Below, piece by piece: positions 59,649 through 64,000 of a DNA stretch of 64,000 nucleotides. Positions within the stretch are counted from its first letter, which is position 1. Each line of letters starts with the position of its first letter. This stretch comes from Peredibacter starrii (GTDB lineage: Bacteria; Bdellovibrionota; Bacteriovoracia; Bacteriovoracales; Bacteriovoracaceae). The position numbers and the translations under genes were made by a program. The DNA lies in contig NZ_CP139487.1 in NCBI RefSeq assembly GCF_034259205.1, forward strand, positions 992,001 to 1,056,000, given 5' to 3'. The notes below the pieces were generated by a model. It did not search any database. It saw only the letters and a list, made by a program, of their open reading frames with translations, and was not told the origin of the DNA.

Positions 59649-60040
59649 AGAGATTCCTTAGGAACAACCGCCCAAAAGCTAGTGATGAAAGTTAAAACTC
59701 TCATGGTGAAAGTAGTGTAGCCCAAAATTTTATGCTTCGTACGGATAGAATTGTCTCCAGCGAGGAGTTTTCGTCCGGTATAAACCATGAATCCATACAG
59801 AATTACTGAAGTAACCGCGATGGAAACATGAATATTCAACATCATAGGATTAGAGAGAGCTTTAGATGCTTTTAGAACAGCGGAGCGACTTAGTTCAACT
59901 TGGAGAATGATGATAATGTCCCAAATCATCGCGAGACTCATGATTCTTACATGAAGTTTACGATTTCGTCTTAGAACTATTCCCGCAATCATAAGCAGGA
60001 TAATGCAAAGTGATTGGGTCTGCATGAGCCAAACTTCCAT
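59645..60040 (-). CDS. Small four-helix membrane protein, DUF420/cytochrome b561-like
   Basis: A 131-residue inner-membrane protein with four hydrophobic helices. Histidines at conserved-looking places (KLHVRIMSLAM, MLNIHVSIAVTSVI, RTKHKILGY) could bind haem, as in DUF420/CtaM-type proteins involved in cytochrome oxidase assembly. The family link is tentative. A GAGGAAAG site precedes the ATG. It is the first gene of the bolA-grxD-hemY-like-methyltransferase run, all about iron, haem or Fe-S handling. Confidence 0.7.
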   Translation of the reverse strand: MEVWLMQTQSLCIILLMIAGIVLRRNRKLHVRIMSLAMIWDIIIILQVELSRSAVLKASKALSNPMMLNIHVSIAVTSVILYGFMVYTGRKLLAGDNSIRTKHKILGYTTFTMRVLTFITSFWAVVPKESL

Positions 60041-60083
60041 GCTTTCCTCTTTGAAAAAATAGATTTAATGCAAGTTAGCATAA

Positions 60084-60113
60084 TTGACGAAAGTCTGCCT
60101 ATTAATTTATGGT
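60084..60113 (+). promoter_or_regulatory. Possible sigma-70 promoter of the DinG-type gene
   Basis: TTGACG, 18 bases, TATGGT, 38 bases before the ATG at 60152. The -35 box is good and the -10 box partial. Confidence 0.4.
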
Positions 60114-60151
60114 AGAACCCTTCACATGTCACTTAGCGTAAAGGTTGAAAA

Positions 60152-63010
60152 ATGGGTCTTGGAACCTGGGCAGTCATAGATATTGAAACCACTGGGATTC
60201 ATCCTGCCACAGATGAGATCATCGACCTGGGCTTTTTGCAGTTTGAAGGGACAAAACTAGTCAGGACTTATTCTTCCCTGGTGCGTCCAGAAAATCAGGT
60301 CTCAAGTTTCATTACAAAGCTGACCGGGATCACTAATGATCACCTGAAAAAGGCCCCGCTGTGGACACAAGTCGAGCAGGACCTTTTATCACTCGAGGCC
60401 CACTCACTTCTTGCTCATAATGCGAATTTTGAAGAAAGCTTCCTCAAGCGCTACTTTGATAAAATTCCAAGTCCGAATGGCCGCGAAAGTTATCACGATT
60501 CATTGTTTTATTTAGCACTGTTGTTCCCAGAGGCCTCTACACTTAATCTTGAAGGTTTTATTAATCAATTAGGTGTTGCGGACAAGGAAGAACACAGAGG
60601 GCTGGCGGACTCTCGTGATCTACTAAAAGTTCTCCTGCTTGCGACTTATCTCACTCACCAGGACAAAGAATTCAGAATGAAACTTTCTGAAGTGCTGATG
60701 GAGTTCCCGGCGGAATTTTTCTATCGTCAGTTCTTTATGTTAAAAGCAGAAGAGTTGGAAGAGATCGCCGAACAACTTGATTATCCTCTGGTTGAATCAG
60801 CAAAACGTTATCTGATCGCCAACAAAGTTGAGCCATTAAAGATCGATAAGTTTGATAAATTCTCGACTGATTTTTCGGGTCAGAATATACAAAATATTCT
60901 TCGTGCAGAAAAAGATATTAATGAAGTACTTCCTTATTACAAATACCGTGCTGCCCAGGAATCTCTTTCATTAAGAGTGGGACAGGCCTTTAAAAACGGC
61001 ATTCATGCTCTTATTCAGGCACCGACTGGTACTGGTAAGACCATGGGATACCTTCTTCCATCATTCTTGTTCTCGAAGGCCTTCAAGGAAACTTGCCTGG
61101 TTGCGACCGGAACAAAAACTCTGCAAGATCAGGCCCTCGCAAAAGATGTGCCTCAGATGAAGCGTCTTTTAAATCTGGGACCTGAAACTAAAGTTGTGAA
61201 GCTGGTTGGTTCAAGTAACCACCTGTGTGAACTTCTTTTTAGAGAAGACAATAATGAAGAGCCAACTTTCATTACTCCTTTTGGTGAGACTTTCACCAAG
61301 GCGTATTTTGAAATGCTCTTTTTCTATAATTCCCGTGTGCCTTATGAGAAGAAACTCACTCGTGAGCAGATTCCTTTTATTCTTAAAAAACTCGCTCCTG
61401 AGCTTGCGGAAAAAGATCAGAACCTGGCGGTTGATTACCGTGCCTGTGCGGGACAAAACTGTCCGCTGGTGAATGAATGTTCTTATCAGCAAGGTCTACG
61501 TGAGGCGAAGGAAGCTCAACTTATTATTGGTAACCATGCCCTGATGCTTAACTGGCCAAGGAGCATTCCACGTCCACAATTTATCGTGGTGGACGAGGCC
61601 CATCGTCTAGAGCATGAGGCCACTAAGGCCTATAGTCTTGAAGTTCATCATAAGAGCATTGAATCGCTTCTTAAAAACCTTCCGCAAGGAATGGGTGCCC
61701 TGATTTATCTTCTTAACAGTATGGAGGATGGATTTGCGGTGGAGAACACAGTTCAAACTCTAAGAGATCAAACCCAGTTTAGTCTTAAGATGCTCCGCGA
61801 TCACTATGATTCACTTCCAGGAGTAGTGGAGGCGTTCTTTAAGAAGCTTCCAAATTATAGTCCGGCCTATTCAAATGAACTTCCGTTTCCGAAAAAATCG
61901 GAGCTTAAAGATCCTCTGGCAGCGGCAATTTTAAATCATATTGAAAGCATGAATTTCATTTTTGAGACGCTTTATAATCTCTATATGCCGTTCATTTCTC
62001 GCTGGGAAAACCGTGATTTTAAGAATGAAGCACAAAAGTTAAAGGCCTGGGCGGTTTTTGAAACGAACTTCGGTTCTCTTGAAAAACTCCACGCTTCATT
62101 CAAGCACTATATTGAGTATCCGGCCGATTGGTCGACCATCATTAAATATTCAGAGAGTGATAGTTATAGTTTTGAGTCTTCGCCAATTGATGTGGGGAGA
62201 AAGATTCACGACGAACTTTTGATGATGAGTACTTCGGTGGTGTTCACGTCTGCGACCCTTGGAAACGCTTCAGGTGATTCTGGTGTTCAGGGTGTGGAGT
62301 GGATGACGGGTTATACTTACTTAGCTCCTGAAAAACGTTTTAAAACCGGTCTCTATCTAGAGGCGGTGTACGATTATAAGAACAATTCAAAAGTGTATCT
62401 GTGCCCGGATACCCGCAATATTTCGGACCCGCTCTTTGTGCCGGAACTTTTAGCGCAAGTGAACCCACTCATCACAAAACTCGGTGGTAAGACACTTCTT
62501 CTTTTCTCTTCACGTCTTCGCTTTGAAGCGGCCAGTGAAATTATTCTTCGTGAATTTGAAGGCAAGATTCCGGTCTTCGTTCAAGGTCTTGGTAAAAACG
62601 TGGTGGAAGAATTTAAAAAAGAGGAAGGCGCCATTTTGATCGGAATGGAGAGTTTCGGAGAGGGAATTGATATTCCGGGTGAGAAACTTTCATTCATCGT
62701 GGTCGATAAAATTCCAGATGTTCGTCAGGATCTGGTGATTCAGAAACGTCGCGACTTTTTTGAATTCAAATTCGGAAACGAATTCAATGATTACTTCCTT
62801 GCTCATCGTACTCGTTCACTACATCAAAAATTTGGACGTCTACTGCGCTCAGAAAAAGATCATGGGGCCATTTTGTTGGTGGATAACCGAGTGAAGAAAT
62901 GGAAGGGCAATACGCTTAAGACTTTCCAGAAACTGATGGAGCCTTACCAGATTGTTTCAGTGCCGTTGAAAGACGCCACCGAGCAAATCGCCGACTATTT
63001 CAAAGTTTAG
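60152..63010 (+). CDS. DEDDh exonuclease fused to a DinG-family helicase
   Basis: A 952-residue protein. Residues 5-170 are a DnaQ-like DEDDh 3'-5' exonuclease (VIDIETTG with D10 and E12; SLLAHNANFEESFL; EEHRGLADSRDLLKVL). A superfamily 2 helicase of the XPD/DinG type follows: Walker A APTGTGKT, DEAH box VVDEAHRL, and GMESFGEGIDIPG in motif V/VI. The cysteines CAGQNCPLVNEC have the C-x4-C-x5-C spacing of the DinG 4Fe-4S cluster, with a fourth in SSNHLCELL. This fusion is known in Firmicutes, where the cluster is often missing; here the cluster ligands remain. It likely acts in DNA repair. Confidence 0.9.
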   Translation: MGLGTWAVIDIETTGIHPATDEIIDLGFLQFEGTKLVRTYSSLVRPENQVSSFITKLTGITNDHLKKAPLWTQVEQDLLSLEAHSLLAHNANFEESFLKRYFDKIPSPNGRESYHDSLFYLALLFPEASTLNLEGFINQLGVADKEEHRGLADSRDLLKVLLLATYLTHQDKEFRMKLSEVLMEFPAEFFYRQFFMLKAEELEEIAEQLDYPLVESAKRYLIANKVEPLKIDKFDKFSTDFSGQNIQNILRAEKDINEVLPYYKYRAAQESLSLRVGQAFKNGIHALIQAPTGTGKTMGYLLPSFLFSKAFKETCLVATGTKTLQDQALAKDVPQMKRLLNLGPETKVVKLVGSSNHLCELLFREDNNEEPTFITPFGETFTKAYFEMLFFYNSRVPYEKKLTREQIPFILKKLAPELAEKDQNLAVDYRACAGQNCPLVNECSYQQGLREAKEAQLIIGNHALMLNWPRSIPRPQFIVVDEAHRLEHEATKAYSLEVHHKSIESLLKNLPQGMGALIYLLNSMEDGFAVENTVQTLRDQTQFSLKMLRDHYDSLPGVVEAFFKKLPNYSPAYSNELPFPKKSELKDPLAAAILNHIESMNFIFETLYNLYMPFISRWENRDFKNEAQKLKAWAVFETNFGSLEKLHASFKHYIEYPADWSTIIKYSESDSYSFESSPIDVGRKIHDELLMMSTSVVFTSATLGNASGDSGVQGVEWMTGYTYLAPEKRFKTGLYLEAVYDYKNNSKVYLCPDTRNISDPLFVPELLAQVNPLITKLGGKTLLLFSSRLRFEAASEIILREFEGKIPVFVQGLGKNVVEEFKKEEGAILIGMESFGEGIDIPGEKLSFIVVDKIPDVRQDLVIQKRRDFFEFKFGNEFNDYFLAHRTRSLHQKFGRLLRSEKDHGAILLVDNRVKKWKGNTLKTFQKLMEPYQIVSVPLKDATEQIADYFKV

Positions 63011-63708
63011 ATATTCTTCTTTAAGTGTTTAATTACAATTCGCTGGTCCCCATGAGTAAGCTCATAGGGGATAGCGTAGTGCTTACTTAAATAAATGTTC
63101 ACGGGCTGTTCCGCGCCGGCATTTGATGTATCAAATTCATAGAGACACAAATGACTGGCGGATAGTGAATTATTATTCAATTTGTAATCTTGCATCTCGC
63201 GAGTCTTAAATTCCGCAAAAATGACTTTTTCTACCGGGGGGGCCTTATAGGTCCAGTCGTTATCGGAGCTAATAAGTGTAATGGGTGTCCTTCCCGTAAC
63301 ATCAAATTTCTTTGATAACGTAAATAATCCACTGGTGCTAACAGCGGGAGCAGTTAAATAGTGCTTGGCCCCGATGGTGCGGCCGAATTCCTGGGTCATC
63401 TGGGAATTTTGAAAAGTGTAGCTGAGTTCAAGGTTAGACAGGTCTACCTTATAAACTTCCTGTGCGTACTTATTACCAATCGATTTTTCAATTCTCACAA
63501 AATAAGGGACATAGTGCTGATTCATTTCGTACCGCACTAATATTTTGAGAAATTCACCGGTTTCAATTCGAGAAAGGACCTCGGCCGAGATTTGATAATT
63601 CTGTTGTTCAGGATAAAAAAGTAATTTGAAATTTTCTTGAGAGTAGTTTGTTCCATTCTGATAATACAGATAGGAGCCTTCCATTAAAATTTCAGTTAAT
63701 TGTGACAT
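63007..63708 (-). CDS. Cytoplasmic protein of unknown function
   Basis: A 233-residue protein without signal peptide or membrane segments. It is rich in tyrosine, asparagine and glutamine (EGSYLYYQNGTNYSQENF, YPEQQNYQISAEV) with a beta-rich look. A PilZ-like start (about residues 8-85: a polar lead, then FLKILVRYEMNQHYVPYFVRIE) is possible, but the RxxxR and DxSxxG motifs of PilZ are not seen. The 3' end overlaps the DinG-type gene by four bases. It diverges from nqrA. I do not recognise it. Confidence 0.65.
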   Translation of the reverse strand: MSQLTEILMEGSYLYYQNGTNYSQENFKLLFYPEQQNYQISAEVLSRIETGEFLKILVRYEMNQHYVPYFVRIEKSIGNKYAQEVYKVDLSNLELSYTFQNSQMTQEFGRTIGAKHYLTAPAVSTSGLFTLSKKFDVTGRTPITLISSDNDWTYKAPPVEKVIFAEFKTREMQDYKLNNNSLSASHLCLYEFDTSNAGAEQPVNIYLSKHYAIPYELTHGDQRIVIKHLKKNI

Positions 63709-63761
63709 AGTTTAATTTAATCACGCACTGCGTGTTTGTTGCAACTTATTCCTACTTTCAT

Positions 63762-63790
63762 TTGAGCATAGAAATAGAGAATGGTAAGAT
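63762..63790 (+). promoter_or_regulatory. Possible sigma-70 promoter of nqrA
   Basis: TTGAGC, 17 bases, TAAGAT preceded by TGG, 39 bases before the nqrA ATG. Confidence 0.5.
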
Positions 63791-63828
63791 TAAAATTCGA
63801 TAATCTCTAGAATTTACGAAGGATTTCC

Positions 63829-64000
63829 ATGATCAAAACATCGAAAGGTTTGGACATTCCTATATCAGGAGCTCCAGCACAACAAATCTCGGCATCGAAA
63901 ACGGTCCGAACAGTGGCCCTCCTTGGTGAGGATTACAACGGGATGAAACCTACCATGTTGGTACAGGTGGGGGACAAGGTCCTTAAAGGTCAGCCGTTAT
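63829..64000 (+). CDS. nqrA: Na+-translocating NADH:quinone reductase subunit A, N-terminal part
   Basis: The visible 57 residues start MIKTSKGLDIPISGAPAQ and continue with VALLGEDYNGMKPTMLVQVGD, then KVLKGQPL. GLDxPIxGxP and ALLGEDYxGMxPTM are characteristic of NqrA. It would be the first gene of the nqr operon, encoding the sodium-pumping complex. GAAGGA lies upstream of the ATG. The gene continues past the window end. Confidence 0.93.
   Translation, partial: MIKTSKGLDIPISGAPAQQISASKTVRTVALLGEDYNGMKPTMLVQVGDKVLKGQPL

Noticed and set aside
63722-63734. Palindrome CACGCACTGCGTG upstream of nqrA
   Set aside because: Short, single and 107 bases from the gene; could be chance, so not listed as an operator.
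1-64000. tRNA, rRNA, CRISPR, prophage or riboswitch
   Set aside because: No cloverleaf, repeat-spacer array, phage genes or known riboswitch core was seen in the intergenic regions, all of which are under 300 bases.

Overview
The window (about 43% G+C by eye, dense coding on both strands, no gap above 300 bases) is chromosomal DNA of a Gram-negative bacterium. Many exported proteins, lipoproteins, outer-membrane barrels, an Mla/MCE system, LptE and the start of a Na+-NQR operon show an outer membrane. The mix of secreted hydrolases, Kazal-type and YceI proteins, DUF1501/DUF1588-like proteins and pseudo-receiver proteins fits Bdellovibrionota, most likely a Bacteriovorax/Peredibacter-type organism. 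That placement is inference; there is no rRNA gene in the window, and I found no tRNA, prophage or CRISPR array.

Layout. 1-2.1 kb: aroC (cut by the window edge), lipB, lipA. 2.2-5.7 kb: exported proteins (a repeat protein resembling the septoil-knot family, a metallophosphatase, a two-HKD phospholipase D-like protein, a small Cys protein). 5.8-13.1 kb: an ABC ATPase and small transporter, oxyR, two more transporters, an AstD-like dehydrogenase divergent from an HglS-like gene, and a CheY-like receiver. 13.2-16.8 kb: a minus-strand cluster of class III aminotransferase, astA, yceI, a two-TM protein and a 46-residue lipoprotein. 17-22.4 kb: secreted proteins, a fused E1 alpha/beta dehydrogenase, and two tandem seven-repeat secreted paralogues. 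22.4-23.8 kb: an IS3-family element sitting in the loop of a terminator. 23.8-26.8 kb: nrdR-nusB, a Kazal lipoprotein and glyA. 26.9-28.3 kb: a TauE-like permease and a second copy of the two-TM protein plus lipoprotein pair. 28.4-35.3 kb: two convergent haem c/outer-membrane gene sets. 36.3-41.6 kb: the fatty-acid cluster fabF-acpP-fabG-fabD-fabH with rpmF and yceD. 41.6-50.2 kb: aroK, a pseudo-receiver protein, alr, and an Mla-type lipid transport operon with an MCE-plus-C-terminal-domain protein. 50.1-52.3 kb: DciA-like, lptE, holA. 52.3-57 kb: a NOTUM-like esterase and two large secreted proteins that read as TULIP/BPI-fold proteins. 57-60 kb: methyltransferase, protoporphyrinogen oxidase-like, monothiol glutaredoxin, BolA and a small membrane protein. 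60-64 kb: a DEDDh exonuclease-DinG helicase fusion, an unknown protein, and the start of nqrA.

The most interesting signal is regulatory. The phospholipase D-like gene (3743-5158) and the TULIP-like pair (53448-56938) lie 48 kb apart. Each has a sigma-54 type -24/-12 promoter with the exact GG-N10-GC geometry, and each has the same 15-base imperfect palindrome 60-75 bases upstream of it. This suggests a small sigma-54 regulon that co-expresses a secreted phospholipase and secreted lipid-binding proteins. Other notable items are a duplicated two-gene envelope module, a programmed -1 frameshift IS inside a terminator loop, tandem NrdR boxes at nrdR, and a four-gene ATGA-coupled YceI/cytochrome/porin operon.
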